A stretch of 64,000 nucleotides of DNA, from contig NZ_CP048751.1 of the NCBI RefSeq assembly GCF_011064825.1, positions 2,604,001-2,668,000 of the forward strand, given 5' to 3'. Positions 8,366 through 17,447 of this stretch are shown piece after piece; within the stretch, counting starts at the first letter, position 1, and each line of letters begins with the position of its first letter. The notes beneath the pieces were generated by a model that saw nothing but the letters and a program-made list of their open reading frames with translations, did not search any database and was not told the DNA's origin. The stretch comes from Brevundimonas mediterranea (GTDB lineage: Bacteria > Pseudomonadota > Alphaproteobacteria > Caulobacterales > Caulobacteraceae). A program made the translations under genes and the position numbers.

Positions 8366-8667
8366 CGACGGGGCGCCTTTTGGGCCACGGGCAGGACTTG
8401 GGCGGTCTCGCCCGTCCCGGCGATGTCCATCAGAAAGGCCATGGCCTCTTCCACCGCCGAGATCTCCAGCCGGTAGCGAATGGTCTGGCCCTCGCGCTCG
8501 GGACTGACGAGGCCGGCCTCCTTCAGGGCGTTGAGATGACCGGTGATCGTCGGCCAGCTCATGTCGAAGCCGGCGGCGATGTCGCCCGACGCCAGGGGAC
8601 CGGCGCGCAGCATGGCGATGATGCGGCGGCGCACCGGATGCGACAGGGCTTTGAACAGGGCGTTCAT
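8362..8667 (-). CDS. ArsR-family repressor, SdpR-like
   Basis: 101 residues starting MNALFKALSHPVRRRIIAML, the standard N-terminus of SdpR-like ArsR winged-helix proteins; GDIAAGFDMSWPTITGHLNALKEAGLV is the recognition helix region. No metal-binding cysteines are seen, which fits a non-metal sensor. The ATG at 8667 has GGTGA 5 nt upstream; an in-frame ATG at 8679 lacks a ribosome binding site. It is the first gene of the operon with the SdpI-like protein (ATGA overlap), and an operator-like palindrome at 8680-8699 just upstream suggests it represses itself. Confidence 0.9.
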   Translation of the reverse strand: MNALFKALSHPVRRRIIAMLRAGPLASGDIAAGFDMSWPTITGHLNALKEAGLVSPEREGQTIRYRLEISAVEEAMAFLMDIAGTGETAQVLPVAQKAPRR

Positions 8668-8679
8668 AGGTTTCACCAT

Positions 8680-8699
8680 AATTAGGGAGATAGCTAATT
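8680..8699. promoter_or_regulatory. Operator-like palindrome for the ArsR/SdpR-type repressor
   Basis: AATTAG (8680-8685) and CTAATT (8694-8699) are perfect 6-nt arms with an 8-nt spacer, 12 nt upstream of the repressor start. It is AT-rich in a GC-rich region and of the size bound by ArsR-family dimers. The site could also affect the divergent TonB receptor gene, which begins 115 nt away. Confidence 0.6.
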
Positions 8700-8745
8700 G
8701 CAAGTCGGGTGCGGCAAGACGCGCGGCCACGAGAAGGCGTTCGCC

Positions 8746-8758
8746 ATTGCAAAGCAAT
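8746..8758. promoter_or_regulatory. Palindrome upstream of the TonB receptor gene
   Basis: ATTGC-AAA-GCAAT is a perfect 5-nt-arm palindrome about 56 nt before the receptor start. ATTGCAA-like words also occur at 8696-8702 and near 8805-8811. An iron-responsive operator (Fur or similar) is a natural guess given the genes controlled, but the sequence alone does not prove this. Confidence 0.35.
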
Positions 8759-8813
8759 CGCATCGGGGCGTATGCAGCCGCCACTCGCTGATTTTGAGAA
8801 TATGTTGCAATTC

Positions 8814-11048
8814 ATGACTCGCCCGACCCGCCGTTTCGCCTGCGCCGCCAGCCTGCTGGCTCTCGCGGTCGCCGCGCCCGCCCTGGCGCAGGAGGCGCCG
8901 TCCGCGCCTGCCGAACTGGACGAGATCGTCGTGACGGGATCGCAGGTGCGACTGACTTCGGCCTATGCCGGCGGGCAGGTGGCGCGAGGCGGCCGGGTCG
9001 GCCTGCTGGGCAATTTGGACGTGATGGACACGCCCTTCTCGACCAGCAACTACACCGAGGCGCTGATCCGCGATCAGCAGGCGCGCGGCATCGGCGACGT
9101 GCTGCAGAATGATCCGACGGTGCGGGTGTCCAAAGGGTTCGGCAATTTCCAGGAGCTGTATGTGATCCGGGGCTTCCCGGTCTTCTCGGACGACATGAGC
9201 TACAACGGCCTGTACGGCGTGCTGCCGCGCCAGTTCGTGGCGGCCGAACTGATCGAGCGGGTCGAGGTGTTTCGCGGCGCCAGCGCCTTTCTGAACGGCG
9301 CCGCGCCGGGCGGGTCGGGCGTGGGCGGGGCCTTCAACCTGACGCCCAAGCGCGCCGGCGAACCCCTGACGCGTCTGACCGCCGGGGTGTCGGGCAATGA
9401 CGAGATCTACGCCGCCGCCGATCTGGCCCGTCGCTTCGGCGCAGAAGACCAATGGGGCGTTCGCCTGAATCTGGTCAGCCGCGACGGCGAGGGCTCGGTG
9501 GAGAACGAGAACGGCCAGCTGCGCGTCGTCGGCCTGGGCCTGGACCGCCGGGGCGAGCGCGCCCGCTTCTCGGCCGACCTGGGCTGGCAGGACCACCGCA
9601 TCGACGCGCCGCGTCCCAGCGTGACGCCGGGGGCCGCCATCCCTGACGCCCCGTCGGCCGACAAGAACTTCGCGCAGCGCTGGACCTACACCGACGAGGA
9701 GCAACTGTTCGGCGCGGTGCGCGGCGAGTTCGACCTGTCGGACAAGGTCACAGCTTGGGCGGCCTTCGGCGGTCGTCAGGGCAAGGAAGACAATAGCCTG
9801 GCTAATCCGGGTGTAGATGCTGACGGGAATCTAAACGCAGCCCGTTTTGACAACATTCGAGAAGACACCGTCTGGTCGGGCGACGTCGGCGTTCGAGCCG
9901 ACGTGACGACCGGGCCGCTCAAACACCGTTTGGTCGCCTCGGCTTCGCAGGTGCAACTGAAGTCACGCAACGCCTACACTTATTCCGACACCACTGTTTC
10001 CTGGAATTTGTACACTCCCACCTTCGCTTCAGCTCCGACCAGCTACTATGATGGTGGTGGCGACATGAACGACCCGCAGGTGACTGAGCGTTCGAAGACT
10101 TCTAGCGTCGCTATTGCTGACGTGATGTCGCTTCTGGATGGTCGTCTGCTAGCGACAGTTGGGGTTCGCTATCAAGAGATCCAGACGAGTTCATACAATT
10201 ATGTCACCGGCGCCTTTGGGTCGGGCTACAAAGGCGACGCAACCACTCCAGCCTTTGCCCTAGTCTATAAGCCCAGCGACAAGATCTCGCTGTACGCTAA
10301 CTACGCCGAAGCTCTGGTGCCTGGAAAGACAGCCCCCATGCTGGCTAATGCAGTCGTGGCAGGCTGGGGAGATGTCGCCGTTCCCGTCACGGTTACCAAT
10401 GGTGGCGAAGTACTAGACCCGTTCCGCGCCGAACAGGCCGAGATCGGGTTGAAGTATGACTCGGGTTCGTTCGGCGGCACGCTGAGCGTCTTCCGCACGA
10501 CCCTGCCCAGCGCGCTGGTCTCGATCACATCCAACGGAGATCCCGTTACGGGCGCCCGGCCTACAGGCGTCTATACCGACGGCGGCGAGCAGGAGAACCA
10601 GGGCGTCGAACTGACCGTCTATGGCGAGCCGGTCTCGGGCCTGCGCCTGATCGGCGGGGCGACCTGGCTGGAGGCCGAGATCAACCGCTCGCTGACTGCG
10701 GCCAACGCGGGCAAATCCGCCATCGGCGTGCCGGACTTCCAGATCAACGCCAATGTCGAATGGGACGTGCCGATGGTCAGCGGCCTGACGCTGGAGGGCC
10801 GTGCGGTCCATACCGGCGCGCAGCCCGCCAATGCGACCAACACGCTGGAGCTGGAAGAATGGACCCGGTTCGACGCCGGCCTGCGCTACGCCTTCGTCGC
10901 CGGCGGCAAGGATCTGACGGTGCGGGCGCGGGTCGAGAACCTCGCGGACGAGGACCAGTGGGTCGCCGTCGGGGGCTATCCGGGTTCGAACTATCTGACC
11001 CTGGGCGCGCCGCGCACCTTCCGCCTGTCGGTCTCGGCGGAATTCTGA
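8814..11048 (+). CDS. TonB-dependent siderophore receptor
   Basis: 744 residues from the ATG at 8814 (an in-frame ATG at 8802 is possible). Residues 1-25 are a signal peptide ending APALAQ. EIVVTGSQVR is the usual link to the plug domain, the segment with IGDVLQNDPTVRVSKGFGNFQE and LYVIRGF is the plug of FhuA/FoxA-type receptors, and the protein ends in an aromatic residue (RLSVSAEF), as outer-membrane barrels do. It should import ferric siderophores, powered by TonB-ExbBD. The PepSY membrane protein starts 4 nt downstream. The middle part, about 9745-10435, is much richer in A/T and in rare codons than the flanks, suggesting a segment from another source. Confidence 0.93.
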   Translation: MTRPTRRFACAASLLALAVAAPALAQEAPSAPAELDEIVVTGSQVRLTSAYAGGQVARGGRVGLLGNLDVMDTPFSTSNYTEALIRDQQARGIGDVLQNDPTVRVSKGFGNFQELYVIRGFPVFSDDMSYNGLYGVLPRQFVAAELIERVEVFRGASAFLNGAAPGGSGVGGAFNLTPKRAGEPLTRLTAGVSGNDEIYAAADLARRFGAEDQWGVRLNLVSRDGEGSVENENGQLRVVGLGLDRRGERARFSADLGWQDHRIDAPRPSVTPGAAIPDAPSADKNFAQRWTYTDEEQLFGAVRGEFDLSDKVTAWAAFGGRQGKEDNSLANPGVDADGNLNAARFDNIREDTVWSGDVGVRADVTTGPLKHRLVASASQVQLKSRNAYTYSDTTVSWNLYTPTFASAPTSYYDGGGDMNDPQVTERSKTSSVAIADVMSLLDGRLLATVGVRYQEIQTSSYNYVTGAFGSGYKGDATTPAFALVYKPSDKISLYANYAEALVPGKTAPMLANAVVAGWGDVAVPVTVTNGGEVLDPFRAEQAEIGLKYDSGSFGGTLSVFRTTLPSALVSITSNGDPVTGARPTGVYTDGGEQENQGVELTVYGEPVSGLRLIGGATWLEAEINRSLTAANAGKSAIGVPDFQINANVEWDVPMVSGLTLEGRAVHTGAQPANATNTLELEEWTRFDAGLRYAFVAGGKDLTVRARVENLADEDQWVAVGGYPGSNYLTLGAPRTFRLSVSAEF

Positions 11049-11052
11049 TCGG

Positions 11053-12144
11053 ATGAAGACGCGGACCATCCGCGCCTGGTCCTGGACGCACAAATGGTCG
11101 AGCCTGGTCTCCACGCTCTTCCTGCTGATGCTGTGCGTCACGGGCCTGCCGCTGGTCTTTTCCCATGAGATCGAAGAGGTCCTGCTGGAGCAGGCGTGGA
11201 CGCCGGCCAATCCAGACGGACCGCTGCTGAGCCTGGACGAAGTGCTGGCCGCAGGCCTGGCGCTTCATCCCGGCGAGGTCCCCGCCTTCATGAGTTTCGA
11301 CGAGGATCGGCCGGTGGTGAACGTCACCAGCGTGGATCCGAACGGTCCGGCCGGCGCCTACAGCTTCGAGCCGATCGACCAGACCAGCGGCGCGGTCGCC
11401 CCGCCGGTGGCGGGCCATCCGGTGATGGAGTTCCTGCTTCAGCTGCACACCGACATGTTCCTGGGCCTGCCGGGCATGCTGTTCCTGGGGCTGATGGGCC
11501 TGATGCTGGTCGTGGCGGTGGTGTCGGGGGTGGTGCTGTACGCCCCCTTCATGCGGCGGTTGCCGTTCGGCACGGTGCGCGCAGCCAAGGCGGCGCGGAC
11601 GCGGTGGCTGGACTATCACAACCTGCTGGGCGTGGTGGCCGCGGCCTGGCTGTTGGTCGTGGGGGCGACGGGCGTGGTCAACACCCTGGCCACGCCGATC
11701 CTGGCCTATTGGAAGAACACGGCGCTGAAGGAACTGACCGTCGCCTATGACGCCCCGGCGCCGACCGGCGAGCGAGCCTCGCTGGATGCGGCGGTGGAGC
11801 GGGCGAAACAGGCGCTGCCGGGCAAGACGCTGCAGTTCGTCGCCTTCCCGGGCACCGACTATTCGACCGACCACCACTACGCCGTCTTCTTCCACGGCGA
11901 CACGCCGCTGACGACCCATCTGACCACGCCGGCCCTGATCGACGCCCGGACCGGGGCGCTGGCGGCCGTGGCTCCGACGCCCTGGTATGTGAAGGCCCTG
12001 TCGCTGTCCCAGCCGCTGCACTTCGGCGACTATGGCGGGCTGGGGCTGAAAATCCTGTGGGCGCTGCTGGACCTGGCGACCATGGTCATCCTGGGGTCCG
12101 GCCTCTACCTCTGGCTGGTCAAGGGACGGCGGAAACCGGCATGA
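11053..12144 (+). CDS. PepSY-associated membrane protein (siderophore/iron reductase type)
   Basis: 363 residues with four hydrophobic segments (about 17-35, 145-170, 195-220 and 325-350). The N-terminal HKWSSLVSTLFLLMLCVTGLP stretch is the PepSY_TM signature, and the His residues in LQLHTDMFLGLPG and LDYHNLLGVV are placed as in the haem-binding iron-regulated membrane proteins (PiuB/FoxB type) that reduce iron after siderophore uptake. It follows the TonB receptor by 4 nt, which supports that role. The substrate is inferred from context only. Confidence 0.88.
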   Translation: MKTRTIRAWSWTHKWSSLVSTLFLLMLCVTGLPLVFSHEIEEVLLEQAWTPANPDGPLLSLDEVLAAGLALHPGEVPAFMSFDEDRPVVNVTSVDPNGPAGAYSFEPIDQTSGAVAPPVAGHPVMEFLLQLHTDMFLGLPGMLFLGLMGLMLVVAVVSGVVLYAPFMRRLPFGTVRAAKAARTRWLDYHNLLGVVAAAWLLVVGATGVVNTLATPILAYWKNTALKELTVAYDAPAPTGERASLDAAVERAKQALPGKTLQFVAFPGTDYSTDHHYAVFFHGDTPLTTHLTTPALIDARTGALAAVAPTPWYVKALSLSQPLHFGDYGGLGLKILWALLDLATMVILGSGLYLWLVKGRRKPA

Positions 12145-12323
12145 GCCGCAAGGACCTGAATCTGTTGGCCATCTTCGGCGCGCCCGTCGCGGTCTTCGTG
12201 CTCAGCCTGACGGGGCTGATCGGCGCCCTGCTGGGAGACGGCGTCTGGGATGCGGTCTTTTCGACCCTGCTGGCCTCGACCGTGATCGTCACCGTCTGGG
12301 CCTTGATCCGACGCCGACGCTGA
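12141..12323 (+). CDS. 60-residue two-pass membrane protein of the iron-uptake operon
   Basis: The ATG at 12141 overlaps the stop of the PepSY gene (ATGA). The protein begins MSRKDLNLLAIFGAPVAVFV and has two hydrophobic segments (about 8-29 and 36-54) followed by a basic RRRR tail, which would place the C-terminus in the cytoplasm. Not recognised as a named family, though small proteins of this shape are common behind PepSY genes. The tight overlap and normal codon use make it likely to be real. Confidence 0.75.
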   Translation: MSRKDLNLLAIFGAPVAVFVLSLTGLIGALLGDGVWDAVFSTLLASTVIVTVWALIRRRR

Positions 12324-12329
12324 CCGGGT

Positions 12330-12716
12330 TCAGATCGAGAAGCTGACGCCGCAGCCGCAGCTGGAGGCGGCGTTTGGATTGCGGACCACGAACTGGGCGC
12401 CGGCCAGTTCGTCGACATAGGCGATCTCGGAATTCTTCAGGAAGGGGACCGAGACCGGGTCGATTAGGGCGGTCTGGCCGTCGGCCTGGATTCGCAGGTC
12501 GTCGTCCTCGGCCGTCTCGACCAGTTCGAACCGGTACTGGAAGCCCGAACAGCCGCCGCCATCGACGGCGACGCGCAGCATCAGGGTCTTGCCCTCGGCC
12601 GCGCCCAGTTTGGCCAGGCGTTTGGCGGCGCTGGCGGCCAGGACAATGCCTTCCGGCGCGCGCGTGGCGACGCTGAAGGCGGGTGTGGACGGTTCTGTGG
12701 ATTGGACGGTGCTCAC
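12330..12716 (-). CDS. erpA: Iron-sulfur cluster insertion protein ErpA / HesB-IscA family
   Basis: 128 residues. A-type carrier that passes Fe-S clusters to target enzymes such as IspH, which is also in this window. The three conserved cysteines are present: C56 in GGGCSGFQY and C120/C122 in SSCGCGVSF, with the NPNA segment before the CGC pair. The first ~20 residues (Thr/Ser/Pro rich) are an extension not needed for the fold. It is convergent with the iron-uptake operon and divergent from dgt, whose start is within about 10-75 nt. Confidence 0.93.
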   Translation of the reverse strand: MSTVQSTEPSTPAFSVATRAPEGIVLAASAAKRLAKLGAAEGKTLMLRVAVDGGGCSGFQYRFELVETAEDDDLRIQADGQTALIDPVSVPFLKNSEIAYVDELAGAQFVVRNPNAASSCGCGVSFSI

Positions 12717-12726
12717 AGCTGTCTAT

Positions 12727-13980
12727 ATGAGGCGCGCAAGGGCGTTCGCAAAGGGCCGCCCGCATCAAAGCAGCCTCAAAGTTGATGACTTGAGCCAGAC
12801 ACCTCTCGCCCCGTACGCCGAACGCGCCGATCTGACCAAGGGGCGCCGCTTCTTCGAGCCGCCCAGCCGGACCCGCACGGCATTCGCGCGCGACCGCGAC
12901 CGGATCATCCATGCGACCGCCTTCCGCCGCCTGAAGGAAAAGACCCAGGTCTTCGTGGCGCACGAGGGCGACCACTACCGCACCCGCCTGACCCATTCGC
13001 TGGAGGTGGCGCAGATCGCCCGGTCGCTGGCCCATGCGCTGCGGCTGGATGACGACCTGGCCGAGACGGTGGCCCTGGCCCACGACCTGGGCCACCCGCC
13101 CTTCGCCCACGCCGGCGAGGACGAACTGGTGATCCAGATGACCGACCACGGCGGCTTCGACCACAACGTCCAGAGCTTCCGCGTCGTCACCGAGCTGGAG
13201 AACCGCTATCCGCAGTTCGACGGCTTGAACCTGAGTTGGGAGACGGTCGAGGGGGTCATCAAGCACAACGGCCCGGTGTCGCACCGGCTGGACGAGCCGG
13301 CCTGGTCGGTGGTGCGGCCGTATCGGACGGGCGGGGAGGCGGGTTGGGACCTGCGTCTGGGCACCTTCGCCTCGCTGGAGGCCCAATGCGCGGCCATCGC
13401 CGACGACATCGCCTATAACAACCACGACGTGGACGACGGGGTGCAGGCGGGGCTGATCACGCTTCAGGATCTGGACCAGGTGCCGCTGATCGGGCCGATG
13501 CTGGCCGAGGTGCGGCGCGACTGGCCCGCCATCGACGACCGGATGCTTAGGATCGAGGCCGTGCGGCGGATGATCGGAGTCATGGTCGAGGACGTCCTGG
13601 CCGAGACGGCGCGGCGACTGGAAGAGGACCGGATCGGCTCGACCGAGGATGTCCGCACGGCGACACGGACCATGGTGGACTTCTCGCGGTCCATGCACGC
13701 GGACCTGGCCGTCCTGCGCAAGTTCCTGTTCGAACGGATGTATCGCCATTACCGGGTCAACCGAACCCGCAGCCAGGCGCGGCGGGTGCTGTCGCAGTTG
13801 TTCGAGCTGTTCATGGCCGAGCCGGAGGTGATGCCGCCGGAGTGGGCCGTGCCGGCGGCCACCGAAGACCGGACCCAAAGGGCGCGCGCGGTGTGCGATT
13901 ACATCGCCGGGATGACCGACCGCTACGCCATAGAAGTCCACCAGAAACTGTTCAGCCTCGACCTGGCCCTCGATCTGTGA
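12727..13980 (+). CDS. dgt: Deoxyguanosinetriphosphate triphosphohydrolase-like protein (dGTPase)
   Basis: HD-domain phosphohydrolase that hydrolyses dNTPs to deoxynucleosides and triphosphate. The metal/active-site signatures are clear: [26 protein letters not shown] (HD pair) and [15 protein letters not shown]. The start is uncertain. The ATG at 12727 gives 417 residues but lies 10 nt from the divergent erpA start and has no ribosome binding site. The in-frame TTG at 12790 gives [18 protein letters not shown], closer to where family members begin. The SPOR and nagZ genes follow on the same strand. Confidence 0.92.
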   Translation: MRRARAFAKGRPHQSSLKVDDLSQTPLAPYAERADLTKGRRFFEPPSRTRTAFARDRDRIIHATAFRRLKEKTQVFVAHEGDHYRTRLTHSLEVAQIARSLAHALRLDDDLAETVALAHDLGHPPFAHAGEDELVIQMTDHGGFDHNVQSFRVVTELENRYPQFDGLNLSWETVEGVIKHNGPVSHRLDEPAWSVVRPYRTGGEAGWDLRLGTFASLEAQCAAIADDIAYNNHDVDDGVQAGLITLQDLDQVPLIGPMLAEVRRDWPAIDDRMLRIEAVRRMIGVMVEDVLAETARRLEEDRIGSTEDVRTATRTMVDFSRSMHADLAVLRKFLFERMYRHYRVNRTRSQARRVLSQLFELFMAEPEVMPPEWAVPAATEDRTQRARAVCDYIAGMTDRYAIEVHQKLFSLDLALDL

Positions 13981-14060
13981 TTCGAAAGACGGCGGCGGGG
14001 CGTTAAACTCATTATTCGGCGCGCCGATTCGCAGCGCCGGACCCACGGCGGAGTGCGACC

Positions 14061-14843
14061 ATGTCTTTCGATGACGAAAACCGACCGGGCCGGGGCGCCT
14101 ATACGCCCCCGACCGACGACGACCTGCCCTTCCGTCGCAACTCCTATGATCCGCGCAGCGGCCGCAATGTCGGCTCGGGCGGGGGCAAGGCGCCGCCGGT
14201 GACTTTGATCATCAGCGCGGTGGTCCTGCTGGTCCTGATCATCGCCGTGATCTTCTTCTATCGTTCGGGCATGCGCGCCTCGACCGACGCGCCGCCCGCC
14301 GTGGGCCAGCCCGTCGGCGAGATGAAGACCGCCCCGCCCGTGGACGCCCAGCCGGTGGATCCGGCCGACGGGGTGCGGGTCTATCGCGACGAGGCCGAGA
14401 CGACCGACGCGCCCGTCACCTTCACCCCGCCGCCCGAGGCGCCCCAGCCGCGTCCGGCCGCGCCGCCCGCCGCCGCCCCGACCGGACAGGGCTTGCCGCC
14501 GGCCAAGGCCGCCCCGGCTGCAACCCCGGCCGCCCTTGCGCCCCGTCCGGCCGCCCCGGCCCCCGCAGCGGCGACGCCTGCGCCGGCCGCCGGCGCCGCC
14601 ACGGGTTCCGCCTCGGTCCAGATCGGCGCCTTCTCCTCCACCGAGATCGCCGACCGCGAATACGCCGCCGTCGCCGGTCGCTTCGGCCAGTACGCCTCGG
14701 GCGCCCAGAAGCGGGTGACCGAAGTCACCTCGTCCAGCGGTTCAACCCTGTACCGCACCACCTTCTCGGGCCTGTCGCGCGAGCGGGCGGTCGCCTTCTG
14801 CAACGCCCTGAAGGCCGCTGGACGGGATTGCATCGTTCGGTGA
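14061..14843 (+). CDS. SPOR-domain inner-membrane protein
   Basis: 260 residues. A polar cytoplasmic N-terminus (~1-45) is followed by one transmembrane segment (~47-68), a Pro/Ala-rich periplasmic linker (~75-185), and a C-terminal SPOR domain starting SASVQIGAFSS. SPOR domains bind glycan strands stripped of stem peptides at the division septum, so a role in cell division or wall turnover is likely. The last 4 nt overlap the nagZ GTG start (GTGA), and nagZ recycles wall sugars, which fits. Confidence 0.88.
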   Translation: MSFDDENRPGRGAYTPPTDDDLPFRRNSYDPRSGRNVGSGGGKAPPVTLIISAVVLLVLIIAVIFFYRSGMRASTDAPPAVGQPVGEMKTAPPVDAQPVDPADGVRVYRDEAETTDAPVTFTPPPEAPQPRPAAPPAAAPTGQGLPPAKAAPAATPAALAPRPAAPAPAAATPAPAAGAATGSASVQIGAFSSTEIADREYAAVAGRFGQYASGAQKRVTEVTSSSGSTLYRTTFSGLSRERAVAFCNALKAAGRDCIVR

Positions 14844-15889
14844 CCTCCGCCGCCATCTACGGCTGTTCGGGCCACCGGCTGACGGAGGAGGAACGCGCCT
14901 TCTTCGCCGAGGCGCGGCCCTGGGGCTTCATCCTGTTCCGGCGCAATATCGACACGCCGGAACAGGTGCGGGCCCTGACCGACGAACTGCGGGCCGCCAT
15001 CGGCGACGCCGACGCCCCCATCCTGATCGATCAGGAAGGCGGCCGGGTTCAGCGGATGGGGCCGCCGCACTGGGCCAAATACCCGCCGGGCAATGCCTAT
15101 CTGAAGGCGTCGAACGACCCGATGGACGCGCGCGAGTTGGTCCGCCTGGGCGCGCGGCTGATGGCGCACGATCTGCGCGAGGTCGGGATCAACGTCGATC
15201 TGCTGCCGGTGCTGGACGTGCCGGTGCCCGGGTCCCACGATATCGTCGGCGACCGCGCCTATGGCCAGGACCCGGCGACGGTCGCCCTGCTGGGCCGGGC
15301 GGCGGCGGAGGGCCTGCTGGCCGGGGGGGTGCTGCCCTGTATCAAACATATGCCGGGCCACGGCCGGGCCTTCGCCGACAGTCACAAAGACCTGCCGACG
15401 GTCCATGCTGATTTCGACACCCTGGACGCCTGGGACTTCGCGCCGTTCAAGGCGTTGTCCGACATGCCCTGGGCGATGACGGCCCATATCGTCTTCACCG
15501 CCGTCGACAAGAAGCGCCCGGCGACCCAGTCGAAGAAGGCCGTGCGGATGATGCGCGAGCATCTGGGCTTTTCCGGCCTGATCATGACCGACGACCTGTC
15601 GATGCAGGCGCTGAGCGGATCCCTGGGCGAGCGGGCGCATCAATCCTTGAAGGCGGGCTGCGACATCGTACTTCACTGCAACGGCGACATGGCCGAGATG
15701 CAGGCCGTGGCCGAGGCGACGGGCAAGCTGAAGGGCAAGGCGAAGGCCAGGGCCGAGGCGGCTATGGCGCGGATCGTCCGCAGTCCCGAACCCCTTGATC
15801 CTGTCGCGGGGCATAAACGCTTCTTCCGGGCGATGGCGGGCAAGATGGACGCGGCCAAGGGGCCGGACGTGGGCGAGGCGCAGGCATGA
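14840..15889 (+). CDS. nagZ: Beta-N-acetylhexosaminidase
   Basis: 349 residues from a GTG at 14840 that overlaps the SPOR stop codon; the upstream TTG is less likely because the protein then begins naturally with MTSAAIYGCSG. Glycoside hydrolase family 3 enzyme that removes N-acetylglucosamine from muropeptides in wall recycling. ILIDQEGGRVQR, the KHMPGHGRAFADSHKDLP loop carrying the catalytic His/Asp dyad, and the nucleophile region IMTDDLSMQAL are all present. The gene runs into scpA after a 54-nt gap. Confidence 0.96.
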   Translation: MTSAAIYGCSGHRLTEEERAFFAEARPWGFILFRRNIDTPEQVRALTDELRAAIGDADAPILIDQEGGRVQRMGPPHWAKYPPGNAYLKASNDPMDARELVRLGARLMAHDLREVGINVDLLPVLDVPVPGSHDIVGDRAYGQDPATVALLGRAAAEGLLAGGVLPCIKHMPGHGRAFADSHKDLPTVHADFDTLDAWDFAPFKALSDMPWAMTAHIVFTAVDKKRPATQSKKAVRMMREHLGFSGLIMTDDLSMQALSGSLGERAHQSLKAGCDIVLHCNGDMAEMQAVAEATGKLKGKAKARAEAAMARIVRSPEPLDPVAGHKRFFRAMAGKMDAAKGPDVGEAQA

Positions 15890-15943
15890 GCCGCCTGGAC
15901 CCGATCGGCCCCAAGCCGCGCGAAGCGCGGTAGGCCGACAAGG

Positions 15944-16765
15944 ATGACCGACGCCTTTCAGCCCAATCTTGATTTCAGCGCCGCCGCCGAGGTCGAGGAG
16001 CGCGAGGCCTTCGTCGTCGATCTGGACGGCTACGAGGGGCCGCTGCACGTTCTGCTGGCCCTGGCGCGGACTCAGAAGGTTGATCTGCTGAAACTGTCGA
16101 TCACCCGGCTGGCGGAACAATATCTGGCCTTCGTGCACGAAGCGCGGCGCAGGAATTTCGCCCTGGCGGCGGACTATCTCGTGATGGCGTCCTGGCTGGC
16201 CTATCTGAAGTCTCGCCTGCTGTTGCCGCGCACCGAAAAGGACAAGGGCGAGGAGCCGCCGGCCGAGGCCATGGCCGCCGCCCTGGCCTTCCGGCTGCAA
16301 AAGCTGGAGGCCATGCGCAAGGCGGTGGACCAGCTTTTGGCGCGGCCCCAGCTGAAGCGCGACGTCTTCACCCGCGGCGATCCCCAGGCGACGGTGATCG
16401 TCCCCTCCGACCGGATCGACGCCAGCCTGTATGACCTGATGAGCGCCTATGTGACACAGCGCCGCCGCGAGGAGGGGCGGCGCTATTCGCCCGGCCAGCG
16501 GGTCGAGGCCTTTCCGCTGGAGGCGGCGCGCGACTGGCTGCGCGAGATCATGCCGCGCCTGGCCGACTGGACCCCGCTGGACCAGGTGGCGCCCCATCCC
16601 GAAGACCCGGACGGCCCCAGCCAGGCCAGCTATACCGCCTCGACCCTGTCGGCCAGTCTGGAGCTGGTGAAGGAGGGGGCCATGGACATCCGCCAGACGG
16701 CGCCCTTCGCGGATCTGTATCTGAAACGCCGGGGAGGCGGACATCCGCTGGAGCTGACGCCGTGA
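15944..16765 (+). CDS. scpA: Segregation and condensation protein A
   Basis: 273 residues. Kleisin subunit that bridges SMC heads and binds ScpB to organise and segregate the chromosome. The N-terminal DGYEGPLHVLLALARTQKVDLLKLSI segment is the SMC-neck binding helix region and ADYLVMASWLAYLKSRLLLP the adjoining helix; the C-terminal winged helix contains the LELVKEGAMDIRQTAPFADLYL stretch. It overlaps scpB by 4 nt (GTGA). Confidence 0.97.
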   Translation: MTDAFQPNLDFSAAAEVEEREAFVVDLDGYEGPLHVLLALARTQKVDLLKLSITRLAEQYLAFVHEARRRNFALAADYLVMASWLAYLKSRLLLPRTEKDKGEEPPAEAMAAALAFRLQKLEAMRKAVDQLLARPQLKRDVFTRGDPQATVIVPSDRIDASLYDLMSAYVTQRRREEGRRYSPGQRVEAFPLEAARDWLREIMPRLADWTPLDQVAPHPEDPDGPSQASYTASTLSASLELVKEGAMDIRQTAPFADLYLKRRGGGHPLELTP

Positions 16766-17427
16766 GCGACCTCTCCTTCCAACCCGACGATGGCGAGATC
16801 GAGCGCCGGGTCGAGGCGCTGTTGTTCGCCGCCGCCGGGCCGCTGAGCGCCGCCGAGATCGCCGGCCGTCTGCCCGAAGGCGCCGACGTCGCCCGCGCCC
16901 TGTCGGGTCTGCGCGCCCGATACGAGGGGCGGGGCGTGGAGCTGGACTGCGTCGCCGACCGCTGGCGGTTCCGCACGGCGGCGGATCTGGCCTTCATGAT
17001 GACCGAGGAGCGAGAGGAGCCCCGCCGCCTGTCCAAGGCCGCGCTGGAGACCCTGGCCATCATCGCCTATCACCAGCCCGTCACCCGCGCCGAGATCGAG
17101 AGCGTGCGCGGCGTCACCCTGTCGAAGGGCACGCTGGACCTGCTGCTGGAGATGGGGTTCGTGCGTCTGCGCGGGCGCCGACGGACGCCGGGTCGGCCCG
17201 TCACCTACGCCACCGCAGATCGGTTCCTTGAACATTTCGGCCTGGCGACCCTGTACGACCTGCCGGGCGTGCAGGAAATGAAGGCGGCGGGCCTGCTGGA
17301 CCTGTCGCTGCCCGTCGGCTTTGAACTGCCGGATCCCGGACGAGGCGCGGACGTCGACGAGGACAGTCTGACGAACGAAAACGACGCGCCGGAGTTCGCG
17401 CAGGACTTTGTCGGCGAGGAACGCTAG
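16762..17427 (+). CDS. scpB: Segregation and condensation protein B
   Basis: 221 residues from a GTG overlapping the scpA stop. Two winged-helix domains: VEALLFAAAGPLSAAEIAGRLPE opens the first, and KAALETLAIIAYHQPVTRAEIESVRGV is the conserved second, followed by GRPVTYATADRFLEHFGL. It binds ScpA to form the SMC-ScpAB complex. In many alphaproteobacteria tatABC follows; here the next gene is the convergent ispH. Confidence 0.97.
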   Translation: MSDLSFQPDDGEIERRVEALLFAAAGPLSAAEIAGRLPEGADVARALSGLRARYEGRGVELDCVADRWRFRTAADLAFMMTEEREEPRRLSKAALETLAIIAYHQPVTRAEIESVRGVTLSKGTLDLLLEMGFVRLRGRRRTPGRPVTYATADRFLEHFGLATLYDLPGVQEMKAAGLLDLSLPVGFELPDPGRGADVDEDSLTNENDAPEFAQDFVGEER

Positions 17428-17447
17428 GCGGGATCGATAGAGGGGCG

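Noticed and set aside
14460..14600. Pro/Ala codon repeats in the SPOR gene as a possible satellite repeat.
   Set aside because: They encode an irregular proline/alanine linker, usual in SPOR proteins, with no fixed repeat unit.
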